Shown: positions 8,048 through 16,722 of the stretch, in pieces | Position numbering within the stretch: the stretch's first letter is position 1 | Layout of the letters: every line of letters begins with the position of its first letter | Assembly: GCF_014489615.1 (NCBI RefSeq) | Contig: NZ_CP060825.1 | Coordinates: 6,370,001 to 6,434,000 of the forward strand | Reading direction: 5' to 3' | DNA length: 64,000 nucleotides | DNA from: Streptomyces genisteinicus | GTDB lineage: Bacteria; Actinomycetota; Actinomycetes; Streptomycetales; Streptomycetaceae | The notes under the pieces: generated by a model | The model's input: only the letters and a program-made list of their open reading frames with translations | The model's database searches: none | What the model was told of the DNA's origin: nothing | Position numbers and translations under genes: made by a program

Positions 8048-8854
8048 GTGCTCGACTACGACCGCGAGGCCGACCGCTACGACGCGACCCGGGGCGGGGT
8101 GCCCCGGGCCGGGGCCGCCGCCCGTGCCGTGCTCGGCCTCGTCCCGCCCACCGCCCGGACGCTCCTGGACATCGGGTGCGGCACCGGTCTGGTCACCGAA
8201 CGCCTGGCCCGCACCGGCCTGTCGGTGCACGGCTGCGACGCCTCCGCCGCGATGGCCCGCCGGGCCGTCGCGCGCGTTCCCGGCGGCGTCGCGCTCGGCG
8301 ACGTACGGCGGCTCCCGGTCCGCGACGCGTCCGTCGACGCGGTCACCGCGGTGTGGCTGCTGCATCTGCTCCCCGACGCGGGCCCCGTGATCGCCGAGGC
8401 GGCGCGCGTCCTGCGGCCGGGGGGAGTCCTCGTCGCCACGGTCGACAAGGACGCCGGGCACGACGTCGGCAGCGACATCGACACCGTCCTGCGGCCCCAC
8501 CGGTCCCGGGCGCACGCATCGGACCGCGGCGACCTCGTCACGGACACCGCGGCCGCCCACGGCCTGCGGCCCGCGGGCGGCGCCCGCTTCACCGGGCACG
8601 GCCAGGGCCGTACGCCGCAGGACGCCGCGGGCATGCTGCTGGCGGGGGGCTACCGGTCCTGGTTCGACGACGGGGACGACGGCGCCACGGCGGAGCGGCT
8701 CGCCGCAGCCCTGCGCGCGCTGCCCCATCAGTCCCGGCGCCGCCACGACCCCTCGTACACCCTGCTCGCCTTCCGCAGGCCGGGGACCGCCCCCGACCCG
8801 CACCGGACGGAGACCGGAGGCAGGGGCGGCGCGGCGGGCGCGCGGGACGACTAG
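8048..8854 (+). CDS. Class I SAM-dependent methyltransferase
   Basis: A 268-residue cytosolic methyltransferase (Methyltransf_11 type). Motif I is LLDIGCGTGLVTERL near residues 39-53, the acidic loop is HGCDASAAM, motif III is LPDAG..VIAEAARVLRPGGVLVATV. The substrate is not evident. The GTG start lies 6 bp after the pterin dehydratase stop, implying one transcript. The stop overlaps the converging ricin-fold gene by 4 bp. Confidence 0.87.
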   Translation: MLDYDREADRYDATRGGVPRAGAAARAVLGLVPPTARTLLDIGCGTGLVTERLARTGLSVHGCDASAAMARRAVARVPGGVALGDVRRLPVRDASVDAVTAVWLLHLLPDAGPVIAEAARVLRPGGVLVATVDKDAGHDVGSDIDTVLRPHRSRAHASDRGDLVTDTAAAHGLRPAGGARFTGHGQGRTPQDAAGMLLAGGYRSWFDDGDDGATAERLAAALRALPHQSRRRHDPSYTLLAFRRPGTAPDPHRTETGGRGGAAGARDD

Positions 8855-9321
8855 CGGCCGGGCCGCACGGGCTCCAGCCGCCAGGCCTGATGGGCCCCGT
8901 CGGTGTCCTCCCACTGCCGGACGTCCGCACCCTCCTCGGTGCTGCCGTCCGCGATCTCCAGCAGCAGCCCGCTGACGAAGCTCACCAGCGCCACCGTGCC
9001 CGGGGCGTCGAGATGCTCCTCGATCGTCCACTCCTGGGCGCCGAAGTTGTTGGCCCGCCACTGCTGGACGCGGGCGCCGTTCTCCGTGGACGCCCCCGCG
9101 ACGTCGAGACGCTTGCCGCTGGCCTCGTTCACCAGATGATGGAGTCCGCCGCCGTTCGGCACGGGCGTGATGTGCCAGTGCTGGTGCGGCGCACCGGTCT
9201 CCCCGGCCTGCTGCACCCTGGCCCCGCCGCCGCGCGCCCCGCCCGCGACCTCCAGCACCAGCCCGCTGCCCGCGTTGCGCACCAGATAGAGCCCCGGCTC
9301 CAGTGGGCCGCTCACCCTCAT
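8851..9321 (-). CDS. Ricin-type beta-trefoil (RICIN) domain protein, cytosolic
   Basis: A 156-residue protein consisting of a single beta-trefoil with three QxW-type repeats (QHWHI, QEWTI, QAWRL). This fold binds galactose or other glycans in secreted enzymes. Unusually there is no signal peptide and no catalytic partner domain. The ATG start before RVSGPLEPG is preceded by GGGAGG at short spacing; a longer frame upstream has no family features. The stop overlaps the methyltransferase stop by 4 bp in a convergent layout. Confidence 0.82.
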   Translation of the reverse strand: MRVSGPLEPGLYLVRNAGSGLVLEVAGGARGGGARVQQAGETGAPHQHWHITPVPNGGGLHHLVNEASGKRLDVAGASTENGARVQQWRANNFGAQEWTIEEHLDAPGTVALVSFVSGLLLEIADGSTEEGADVRQWEDTDGAHQAWRLEPVRPGR

Positions 9322-9466
9322 CGCCTCCCGTGCCACCACCCCGCGCCGCACGTCACGGCGTGACGGGGCGCCCGCGGCGCCCGGCGCGCCACGACGGCGA
9401 CCATCGTCGCACCGGGCACCGACAAGGCGCCGGAACACCGGGTGCGGGACGCCGGATGCCGCCGGA

Positions 9467-9505
9467 CGCCGACGCGCCCGCCGGCATCCGGCGGGCGCGT
9501 CGGCG
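9467..9505 (-). terminator. Very strong hairpin terminator of the aldo/keto reductase
   Basis: An 18-bp perfect stem (9467-9484 with 9488-9505) around a 3-nt loop lies 12 bp beyond the reductase stop. It is one of the longest perfect palindromes in the window. Confidence 0.8.
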
Positions 9506-9516
9506 GTCCGGACACG

Positions 9517-10350
9517 TCAGGCGACGTCGAACTCCGCCGGGTCGGGGCCGAGCCGCTTGCCCTCGTCGAGGGCGGCGAACGCCGCCAGGTCGTCCGCGTC
9601 CAGCTCGAAGCCGAACACGTCGAAGTTCTCCGCGATCCGCGACGGGGTCGAGGACTTCGGGATCACCACGTTGCCCAGCTGGAGGTGCCAGCGCAGCACC
9701 ACCTGGGCCGGGGTGCGGCCGTGCTTGCGGGCCACGGCCAGGACCGTGGGCACCTCCAGCAGCCCCTTGCCCTGGCCGAGCGGGGACCACGCCTCCGTCG
9801 CGATGCCGTGCGCGGCGTGCGCGGCGCGGGAGGCCTGCTGCTGGAGGCGCGGGTGGAGCTCGATCTGGTTCACCGCCGGGACGACGGAGGTCTCGGCGAC
9901 CAGCCGCTCCAGGTGCTCCGGCAGGAAGTTCGAGACGCCGATGGCCCGGGCACGGCCGTCGGCGAGGATCTTCTCCAGCGCCCGGTAGGTGTCGACGTAG
10001 GTGTCGCGGGCGGGCAGCGGCCAGTGGATCAGGTAGAGGTCCACGTAGTCGAGGCCGAGCCGCTCCAGCGAGGCGTCGAAGGCGCGCAGCGTGGCGTCGT
10101 GGCCCTGGTCGCTGTTCCACACCTTGGTGGTGACGAAGAGGTCCTCACGGGCGACGGCGGACCCGGTGATCGCCCGGCCCGTGCCCGTCTCGTTCTTGTA
10201 GACCGCGGCCGTGTCGATGCTGCGGTAACCGGCCTCCAGGGCCGTGGTCACCACCTGCTCCGCCTCGTCGTCCGGCACCTGCCAGACTCCGAAACCGAGC
10301 TGCGGCATGGCGACACCGTTGTTGAGGGTGATGGAGGGGACCTGGCTCAC
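9517..10350 (-). CDS. Aldo/keto reductase (AKR5-like)
   Basis: A 277-residue TIM-barrel oxidoreductase with the complete catalytic tetrad: Asp46 and Tyr51 in SIDTAAVYKNE, Lys76 in VTTKVW and His109 in YLIHWP. The NADPH-binding end is present (IPKSSTPSRIAENFDVF). Members of this branch reduce small carbonyls such as methylglyoxal or 2,5-diketogluconate; the substrate is not resolved here. The start is GTG. It is followed by an 18-bp terminator hairpin and lies 91 bp downstream of the acyl-CoA ligase gene on the same strand. Confidence 0.92.
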   Translation of the reverse strand: MSQVPSITLNNGVAMPQLGFGVWQVPDDEAEQVVTTALEAGYRSIDTAAVYKNETGTGRAITGSAVAREDLFVTTKVWNSDQGHDATLRAFDASLERLGLDYVDLYLIHWPLPARDTYVDTYRALEKILADGRARAIGVSNFLPEHLERLVAETSVVPAVNQIELHPRLQQQASRAAHAAHGIATEAWSPLGQGKGLLEVPTVLAVARKHGRTPAQVVLRWHLQLGNVVIPKSSTPSRIAENFDVFGFELDADDLAAFAALDEGKRLGPDPAEFDVA

Positions 10351-10441
10351 GAGCGGTCGATCCTAACGTCGTCGATGGGTACGGCAGGTCAACGATCACA
10401 TACCCGCACACATTCCCGCAGGCTCGCACACGGTCGTGCCC

Positions 10442-12265
10442 TCACGTGTACAGGGCGTCCACCTCGACCGCGTACGCCTTCTCGATGGCCCGGCGCTTCA
10501 GCTTCAGCGAGGGAGTCAGCAGCCCGTGCTCCTCGCTGAAGGGGTGGGCGAGGATGCGGAACGTGCGGATCGACTCCGCCTTCGACACGAGGGTGTTGGC
10601 GGCGACCACCGCACGCCGGATCTCCATCTCCAGGTCCGGATCGCGCACCAGGTCGGCGGCGGCGAGCGGCGCCTTGCCCTGGATCGCCAGCCAGTGGTCC
10701 ACGGCCTCCTGGTCGATGGTGACCAGCGCGGCGATGTACGGGCGGTCGTTGCCGACCACGATGCACTGCGCCACCAGCGGATGGGAGCGCACCCGCTCCT
10801 CCAGACCGGCCGGGGACACGCTCTTGCCCCCCGACGTCACCAGGATCTCCTTCTTGCGGCCGGTGATCGTCAGATAGCCGTCCTCGTCGAGGGAGCCGAG
10901 GTCCCCGGTGGCCAGCCAGTCGTCGTGCAGCACCGCCTGCGTGGCCTTCGGGTTGTTGAGGTAGCCGGAGAACACGTTGCCGCCGTGCAGCCAGACCTCG
11001 CCGTCCTCCGCGATGTGCACCGTGGTCCCGGGGATGGGCTGGCCGACCGTGCCGTAGCGGACCCGCTCCGGCGGGTTCGCGGTGGCGGCCGCGGTCGACT
11101 CGGTCAGCCCGTACCCCTCGTAGACGGTGACCCCCGCGCCCTCGAAGAAGAGGCCGAGCCTGCGGTCCATGCCCGAGCCCCCCGACATGGCGTGCCGCAC
11201 CCGGCCGCCCATCGCCTCGCGGACCTTGGAGTACACCAGCTTCTCGAAGAACTGGTGCTGCATCCGCAGACCCGCCGAGGGGCCGGGCCCCAGGCCGAAC
11301 GCCCGGTGCTCCATGGCCTCCGCGTACTTCACCGCCACCTCGACGGCCTTGTCGAAGGGGCCGACCCGGCCCTCGCGCTCCGCCCTGCGGCGGGCCGCGT
11401 GGAAGATCTTCTCGAAGATGTACGGCACCGCGAGGACGAACGTGGGGCGGAAGCTGACCAGGTCCGGCAAGAGCGCGGCGGCCTGGAGCACCGGCTGGTG
11501 ACCGAGCTTGACGCGGCCGCGGATCGCGGCGACCCCCACCATCCTGCCGAAGACGTGCGACAGGGGCAGGAAGAGGAGGGTGGCGGCCTCGTCGCCGGGG
11601 CGCGAGTGGAACACCGGCTCCCAGCGCCCGATCATCGTGTCGGCCTCGAACATGAAGTGGGAGTGGGTGATCACGCAGCCCTTGGGGCGGCCCGTGGTGC
11701 CCGAGGTGTAGATGACGGTGGCCACCGAGTCCGGGGTCACGGCCCGCCGGTGCCGGTGGACGGTCTCCTCCTCGATGTGCGCACCCGCCGCGTACAGCTC
11801 CTCCAGCGCGCCGGCGTCGAGCTGCCACAACCGCTTGAGCTGGGGCAGCCGGTCGATCACCGAGCCGATCGTCATGGCATGGTCCTCGTGCTCCACCATG
11901 CACGCCGACACCTCGGCGTCGTGGAGCATCCAGTACACCTGCTCGGCGGACGAGGTCGGGTACACCGGGACGGACTGGGCGCCCACGGTCCACAGCGCGA
12001 AGTCGAACAGGGTCCACTCGTAGCGGGTGCGGCACATCAGCGCGACCCGGTCGCCGAACCGCACGCCCTGCGCGAGCAGCCCCTTGGCGAGAGCCAGGAC
12101 CTCGTCGCGGAACCGGCCGGAGGTCACGTCCTGCCAGTCGCCGGCGGCGTCCTTGCGGGCGAGCGCGACCCGGTCGGGGTCGTCCAGGGCGTGGTCGAAG
12201 ACGGAATCGGCCAGACCGCCGACCTGAGGCGCCGTGGCCAGGGGTGGGACAGTGAACTCGCGCAA
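10442..12265 (-). CDS. AMP-dependent long-chain fatty-acid-CoA ligase (TTG start)
   Basis: A 607-residue ANL-superfamily enzyme that activates a fatty acid to acyl-AMP and then acyl-CoA. Motifs in order are the P-loop YTSGTTGRPKG, the YEGYGLTES A5 motif, the TGDLG A7 motif, the GRKKEILV hinge and a C-terminal LKLKRRAIE segment with the acylation lysine. The start was set at TTG because AAGGAG stands 7 nt upstream and family proteins begin with a REF-type N-terminus; the frame is open further upstream but without family features. It is a housekeeping-like lipid metabolism gene, apparently single. Confidence 0.92.
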   Translation of the reverse strand: MREFTVPPLATAPQVGGLADSVFDHALDDPDRVALARKDAAGDWQDVTSGRFRDEVLALAKGLLAQGVRFGDRVALMCRTRYEWTLFDFALWTVGAQSVPVYPTSSAEQVYWMLHDAEVSACMVEHEDHAMTIGSVIDRLPQLKRLWQLDAGALEELYAAGAHIEEETVHRHRRAVTPDSVATVIYTSGTTGRPKGCVITHSHFMFEADTMIGRWEPVFHSRPGDEAATLLFLPLSHVFGRMVGVAAIRGRVKLGHQPVLQAAALLPDLVSFRPTFVLAVPYIFEKIFHAARRRAEREGRVGPFDKAVEVAVKYAEAMEHRAFGLGPGPSAGLRMQHQFFEKLVYSKVREAMGGRVRHAMSGGSGMDRRLGLFFEGAGVTVYEGYGLTESTAAATANPPERVRYGTVGQPIPGTTVHIAEDGEVWLHGGNVFSGYLNNPKATQAVLHDDWLATGDLGSLDEDGYLTITGRKKEILVTSGGKSVSPAGLEERVRSHPLVAQCIVVGNDRPYIAALVTIDQEAVDHWLAIQGKAPLAAADLVRDPDLEMEIRRAVVAANTLVSKAESIRTFRILAHPFSEEHGLLTPSLKLKRRAIEKAYAVEVDALYT

Positions 12266-12600
12266 TGGCCTGCTCCTTGTGGCGCTCCGCACAGCGCCGT
12301 GACCGTACCCCACGACGGCGGCCCGCGGGAGGGGCCGCGTCCGCCCCCGCTCACCGGTATCCGCACAGGTCAGCAGGGGGAACCGGGAGTCGCCGCGCGC
12401 GAGTTGGGCGCAATTCTGACCGGCGGGTAAGGACTGTCCTCCCGGATCTCCACCGAATCTGTACGCGCCGATCACCGCCACGCCACCGGGCCCACGAGCT
12501 TCCCCCGCTGGTCAGGTGGGTGTCGAGGCGCTTTCCGGCCGGAAGCCGGGCAGGCCCGGAACCGGGGGAGGCCCGCGCCTCGTGGGGCCGGCCTCCGAGG
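12266..12600. other. Intergenic spacer, 335 bp
   Basis: No gene is seen. Near its left end are the AAGGAG and promoter region of the ligase. Near its right end a weak hairpin (12567-12573 with 12590-12596, 16-nt loop) could terminate the LysR gene. Confidence 0.5.
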
Positions 12601-13545
12601 TCAGGCCCCGTGCGGGCGGGCCGGCCCCGGCCCGTGGAGGCGGTCGCCCGCCGCGAGGAGCGCGCGGGCGAGTGCCGACGCCGCCTCCTGGGCCGCCGGG
12701 CGGCCGCGGCCGCGGAGCAGGACGAAGTCCACGGTCCCCAGGTCGGGCAGGCCGGCCCGCTCGGGAACCGGCACCAGGCCCGGCGGGATGAGGCCCCTGG
12801 TGTGCGCCATCACCCCGAGTCCGGCCCGTGCCGCGGCGACCAGACCGCTGAGGCTGCCGCTGGTGCACGCCATCCGCCACGCGCGCCCTTCGCGCTCCAG
12901 CACCTCCAGCGCCCTGGCCCGGGTGACCGCCGGGCGCGGGAAGAGGATCAGCGGGACGGGCCGCTCGGGGTCGATCCGCACCCCCTCGGCCGCGATCCAG
13001 ACCATCCGGTCCTGCCACACCACGTCCCCCTGGCCGGCGCGCGTGCCGGAGCCGGAGCCGGCACCCGCGCCGGGGCCGGCCGCGGAACCGGGGCCGCGCT
13101 TGGCGAGCACCAGGTCCAGCCGGCCCGCCTCCAGCCTCCGGTGCAGCGTCCCGGAGAGCTCGACCGACAGCTCCAGGTCGACCTCGGGGTGCTCACGGCG
13201 GAAGGACTCCAGGATCTCCGGCAGGCGCGTCAGCACGAAGTCCTCGGACACGCCGAACCGCAGCCGCCCCCGGATCCGGGTCCCGCCGAAGTACGCCGCC
13301 GCCCGCTCGTGCGCCTGCAGGATCGTCCGCGCGAAGCCGAGCATGGCCTCGCCGTCCTCCGTCAGCTCCACGCTGTGGGTGTCCCGGGTGAACAGCGGCC
13401 GCCCCGTGGCGTCCTCCAGCCGCCGCACGTGCTGGCTCACCGTCGACTGCCGCAGGCCGAGCCGCCGGGCCGCCTGGGTGAAGCTCAGGGTCTGCGCCAC
13501 GGCGAGGAAGGTCCGCAGCTGCGTCGGGTCGTACACGCCCCCCAT
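12601..13545 (-). CDS. LysR-family transcriptional regulator
   Basis: A 314-residue regulator. Residues ~6-65 hold the winged HTH (LRTFLAVAQTLSFTQAARRLGLRQSTVSQHVRRLE). A periplasmic-binding-like effector domain follows from about residue 90 (GRLRFGVSED, RLDLVLAKR). A Gly/Ser/Ala/Pro-rich low-complexity insertion around residues 155-172 lies inside the effector domain. The gene is divergent from the SBF-type transporter gene (140 bp apart). A dyad with the classic T-N11-A core lies 9 bp upstream of its start, fitting autoregulation and control of the transporter. Confidence 0.92.
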   Translation of the reverse strand: MGGVYDPTQLRTFLAVAQTLSFTQAARRLGLRQSTVSQHVRRLEDATGRPLFTRDTHSVELTEDGEAMLGFARTILQAHERAAAYFGGTRIRGRLRFGVSEDFVLTRLPEILESFRREHPEVDLELSVELSGTLHRRLEAGRLDLVLAKRGPGSAAGPGAGAGSGSGTRAGQGDVVWQDRMVWIAAEGVRIDPERPVPLILFPRPAVTRARALEVLEREGRAWRMACTSGSLSGLVAAARAGLGVMAHTRGLIPPGLVPVPERAGLPDLGTVDFVLLRGRGRPAAQEAASALARALLAAGDRLHGPGPARPHGA

Positions 13546-13553
13546 TCTGCGCC

Positions 13554-13574
13554 GTCATCGCGGAACGTGATGAC
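13554..13574. promoter_or_regulatory. Candidate LysR operator (dyad with T-N11-A core)
   Basis: GTCATC-N9-GATGAC is a perfect 6-9-6 inverted repeat in the LysR/transporter divergent spacer. Its inner ATC-N9-GAT contains the LysR-box T-N11-A. It lies 9 bp from the LysR start and 112 bp from the transporter start. Confidence 0.55.
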
Positions 13575-13685
13575 AGTGAGTGCGGAATACGGGATTCCCG
13601 ATCGGCGGTGCGGCGAGGAGCATGGCGGGGCAAGCGAACGCGACTCCGGGAGGCACCGGGCCGCGCACCGAGACGAGTGGAGCCC

Positions 13686-14729
13686 ATGAGCCGCCGCACC
13701 CCGCGCCTGCCGTCCTGGCTGCCGGCCGACCCCTACGTCCTCGCCCTGCTCGCCACCGTCGGCCTCGCCGCCCTGCTGCCCGCCTCGGGCGCGGCGGCCC
13801 GGGCGGTGGGCGGTGCGTCGACGGGCGCGGTGGCGCTGCTGTTCTTCCTCTACGGCGCCAGGCTCTCCACCCGCGAGGCGCTCGACGGAGTGCGCCACTG
13901 GCGGCTCCACCTGACCGTGCTCGCCGCCACCTTCGTGGTCTTCCCGCTGCTCGGCCTCGCCGGCCGCCTCCTCGAACCCTCGGTGCTGACCCCCGAGCTC
14001 GCGAGCGGCCTGCTCTTCCTGTGCCTGGTGCCGTCGACCGTCCAGTCCTCGATCGCCTTCACCGCCGTCGCCCGCGGCAACGTGCCGGCCGCCGTCTGCG
14101 CCGGGTCGTTCTCCAGCCTCGCCGGTGTCCTCCTCACCCCGCTGCTCGCGGCCCTGCTGCTCGGCGGGGCGGGCGGCTTCCGGGCCGGGTCGCTGCTGGG
14201 GATCGTGCTCCAGCTGCTCGTCCCGTTCCTCGCCGGACAACTGCTGCGCCGCTGGGTCGCCGGCTTCCTGGCACGCCACCGCAAGGCGCTCGGGTACGTC
14301 GACCGGGGGTCGATCCTGCTCGTCGTGTACACCGCCTTCAGCGAGGGCATGGTCTCCGGCGTCTGGCAGCGGGTCACGCCCGCCCGCCTCGCCGCGCTGC
14401 TCGCCGTCGAGGCGGTCCTGCTCGCGGCCATGCTGGCGATCACCTGGTACGGCGCGAAGCGTCTCGGCTTCGGCCGGGCCGACCGGATCGCGATCCAGTT
14501 CGCCGGCTCGAAGAAGAGCCTCGCGGCCGGACTCCCCATGGCCACCGTGCTCTTCGGCGCACAGGCGAGCCTCGCGGTGCTGCCGCTGATGCTCTTCCAC
14601 CAGATGCAGCTCATGGTCTGCGCGGTGATCGCGGGACGCCGGGCCCGCGACGCCGAGCCCGCCGGCCCCGCCCCGGAGGCGGCCCCGGACCCCGTCCCCG
14701 CCCCGGCCCCCTCCAGGCCGGCCCGCTGA
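13686..14729 (+). CDS. SBF-like bile acid:sodium symporter family transporter
   Basis: A 347-residue polytopic membrane protein with about ten hydrophobic segments. It carries the family signature FAGSKKSLAAGLPMA near residue 275 and PSTVQSSIAFTAVARGN near residue 120, which correspond to the two crossover regions of the SBF/YfeH branch. It probably moves an organic anion with sodium or protons; the substrate is unknown. An Ala/Pro-rich cytoplasmic tail follows the last helix. The gene is divergent from the LysR regulator, its likely controller. Confidence 0.88.
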   Translation: MSRRTPRLPSWLPADPYVLALLATVGLAALLPASGAAARAVGGASTGAVALLFFLYGARLSTREALDGVRHWRLHLTVLAATFVVFPLLGLAGRLLEPSVLTPELASGLLFLCLVPSTVQSSIAFTAVARGNVPAAVCAGSFSSLAGVLLTPLLAALLLGGAGGFRAGSLLGIVLQLLVPFLAGQLLRRWVAGFLARHRKALGYVDRGSILLVVYTAFSEGMVSGVWQRVTPARLAALLAVEAVLLAAMLAITWYGAKRLGFGRADRIAIQFAGSKKSLAAGLPMATVLFGAQASLAVLPLMLFHQMQLMVCAVIAGRRARDAEPAGPAPEAAPDPVPAPAPSRPAR

Positions 14730-14827
14730 ACGCCCGCGTCCCCGATCGGCACCGGGCGGCGGCGCCCGCGCCGTGCCTGAGTACGGATGCTCATGACCCG
14801 CCCCGGGTGCCGCACCAGACTGCCCCC

Positions 14828-15448
14828 ATGACCCCCGTGATCCCCGGACGCACGACGGCCCTGGCCGCCCTCCTCGTGGTCGTCGTCACCGCGTGCGGCA
14901 CTCAGCGGCCCCAGGCGACGGCCGCGGCCTCACCGCCTCCCTCGGCCCCGCCCTCGCGGGCCGGGACGTGGCCGGCCTGTGCCGTGCCGGACGGGCCCGT
15001 CACCGTGCCGGACGACGTGCCCCCGTCCCCGACCGCCCCGTCCCCGTCCGCACGGGGCGACGCGGCCGGTGCGGCCGGGGACGGGGCGCCCCACTACGCG
15101 GAGAACCACGCCTACCGGCTGCGGGGGCAGATGAGCCCGGGGAACCGGGCCAGGACGGAGGCGTCCGCCGTGCTCGTCCGGCGGGAGCTGGAGAGAGTCC
15201 GCGGGGAGGGCGGCTCGGGCGCGTACGGCGTCTTTCCCGACGCGCGGGTGGCCGCGGCGCTCGGGCGTCTCGGCTGCGGCGAGGAGCACGGCGTCCACGT
15301 CGGCCAGGGGTGGTACGCGGTCCACACCGGTACCGGCTGCGTGACGGGGCGGGTGACGAAGGACGAGCTGACCGTCTCCGTGCACGGCGCCTACGCCGAG
15401 CCGCAGCCCGGCGCCGGCCCGTGCGTCGAGAACCGCGGCGGTCACTGA
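14828..15448 (+). CDS. Putative lipoprotein of unknown function
   Basis: A 206-residue lipoprotein. The signal peptide (residues 1-24) ends in the lipobox VTAC. A Pro/Ser/Ala-rich linker runs to about residue 90. The C-terminal half is a compact domain with three cysteines (GCG, TGC, PC) and the segments YRLRGQMSP and VHVGQGWYAVHTG. I do not recognise the domain. It stands 98 bp downstream of the transporter gene on the same strand and may be in the same unit or separate. Confidence 0.75.
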   Translation: MTPVIPGRTTALAALLVVVVTACGTQRPQATAAASPPPSAPPSRAGTWPACAVPDGPVTVPDDVPPSPTAPSPSARGDAAGAAGDGAPHYAENHAYRLRGQMSPGNRARTEASAVLVRRELERVRGEGGSGAYGVFPDARVAAALGRLGCGEEHGVHVGQGWYAVHTGTGCVTGRVTKDELTVSVHGAYAEPQPGAGPCVENRGGH

Positions 15449-15466
15449 GCGGCGGAGCTCAGGCGG

Positions 15467-15538
15467 GCGCGTCGTCCGCGCCCGGCAGGGGCGTCCCGCG
15501 GGCAGGCGCGTCGTCCGCGCCGGGCAGGAGCGTCCCGC
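15467..15538. repeat. 33-bp direct repeat, two copies 39 bp apart
   Basis: Copies at 15467-15499 and 15506-15538 match at 31 of 33 positions. They lie between the lipoprotein and fdhD stops in a convergent spacer. Confidence 0.75.
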
Positions 15539-15560
15539 CGCGCCGCGCCGGGTCGGCCCG

Positions 15561-16400
15561 TCAGGGCCGCTCCCCGAGGTCGACGCGCTCCTCGCCCGCG
15601 TAGACGTTCATGCTGCCGCCGCGCAGGAAGCCGATCAGGGTCAGACCGGTCTCCGCGGCGAGGTCCACCGCCAGCGAGGAGGGGGCGGAGACGGCCGCGA
15701 GGACGGGTATGCCCGCCATCACCGCCTTCTGCGCAAGCTCGAACGACGCCCGCCCGGAGACCAGCAGCACCGACCGGGACAGTGGCAGCCGGCCCTCCCG
15801 GAGTGCCCGGCCGACCAGCTTGTCGACCGCGTTGTGGCGGCCGACGTCCTCCCGGACGTCCACCAGCTCTCCCTCGGGCGAGAAGAGCGCGGCGGCGTGC
15901 AGGCCCCCCGTCCGGTCGAAGACCCGCTGCGCGGCGCGCAGCCGGTCCGGGAGGGCGGAGAGCAGCCCGGGGGTGACGCGGACCGGGGGAGTGTCGGCGA
16001 TCGGGAAGCGGGCCGTCGTGCGCACCGCGTCCAGGCTCGCCTTGCCGCACAGGCCGCACGAGGAGGTCGTGTAGACGTTGCGCTCCAGCGTGATGTCCGG
16101 GACGGGGACGCCGGGGGCCAGCTGCACGTCGACGACGTTGTACGTGTTCGAGCCGTCGGCCCGCGCGCCCGCGCAGTACACGATCGACCGCACGTCGTCC
16201 GCCGACCCGAGGACGCCCTCGCTCACCAGGAACCCCGCGGCCAGCGCGAAGTCGTCCCCCGGGGTGCGCATCGTGATCGCGAGCGGTCTGCCGTTCAGGC
16301 GGATCTCCAGCGGCTCCTCGGCCACCAGGGTGTCGGGACGGGTGGAGACCGCCCCGTCCCTGATGCGGAGGGTGCGGCGGCGTTCGGTGACCCGTCCCAT
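15561..16400 (-). CDS. fdhD: Formate dehydrogenase accessory sulfurtransferase FdhD
   Basis: A 279-residue protein. FdhD passes sulfur from a cysteine desulfurase to the molybdenum cofactor of formate dehydrogenase. The sulfur-carrying loop is SSCGLCGK (Cys115 and Cys118). Other family segments are the early FALAAGFLVSEG, the REDVGRHNAVDKLVG helix and the late GRASFELAQKA segment. The ATG before GRVTERRR is preferred over an upstream in-frame extension that is low-complexity. No formate dehydrogenase gene lies in this window. The gene stands alone and is divergent from the KAS III gene. Confidence 0.93.
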   Translation of the reverse strand: MGRVTERRRTLRIRDGAVSTRPDTLVAEEPLEIRLNGRPLAITMRTPGDDFALAAGFLVSEGVLGSADDVRSIVYCAGARADGSNTYNVVDVQLAPGVPVPDITLERNVYTTSSCGLCGKASLDAVRTTARFPIADTPPVRVTPGLLSALPDRLRAAQRVFDRTGGLHAAALFSPEGELVDVREDVGRHNAVDKLVGRALREGRLPLSRSVLLVSGRASFELAQKAVMAGIPVLAAVSAPSSLAVDLAAETGLTLIGFLRGGSMNVYAGEERVDLGERP

Positions 16401-16722
16401 GCGTTCTCGTCCCGGTTCTGTCCGTGCCGGCCCGGTTCCTTGCGGGCCGGCCCGGCTCTGTGCGTGACGGCGGCCGCGGCGGCGTCCGCCACCGGGGCGC
16501 GGCCCCGGCGGTCTCATTGTCCTGCACGTCCGGCGGACGGCGGCGGCCCTCCGGACGGGCGCACGGGGTCCCGCGGGCCGCCGCGGAGGCCGTGTTCACG
16601 GGGGTCCGTTGGGAAGGCTCCAAAGACCGGGCCGCGAAGCTGTGGGATCACCTGCCCCCGTACCGGTTGGTAGCAGCCTTGACTGGTTGGTTCCTGGCAT
16701 CGTCACCGAGGGGGAACCCAGC
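16401..16722. promoter_or_regulatory. Divergent spacer with spaced GGTTGGT repeats before the KAS III gene
   Basis: In this 322-bp spacer no gene is seen. Two GGTTGGT copies stand exactly 20 bp apart (16665-16671 and 16685-16691), 32-58 bp before the KAS III start. A TTGACT hexamer lies between them at 16679-16684. The two-turn spacing suggests a promoter with a tandem regulator site. Confidence 0.35.
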
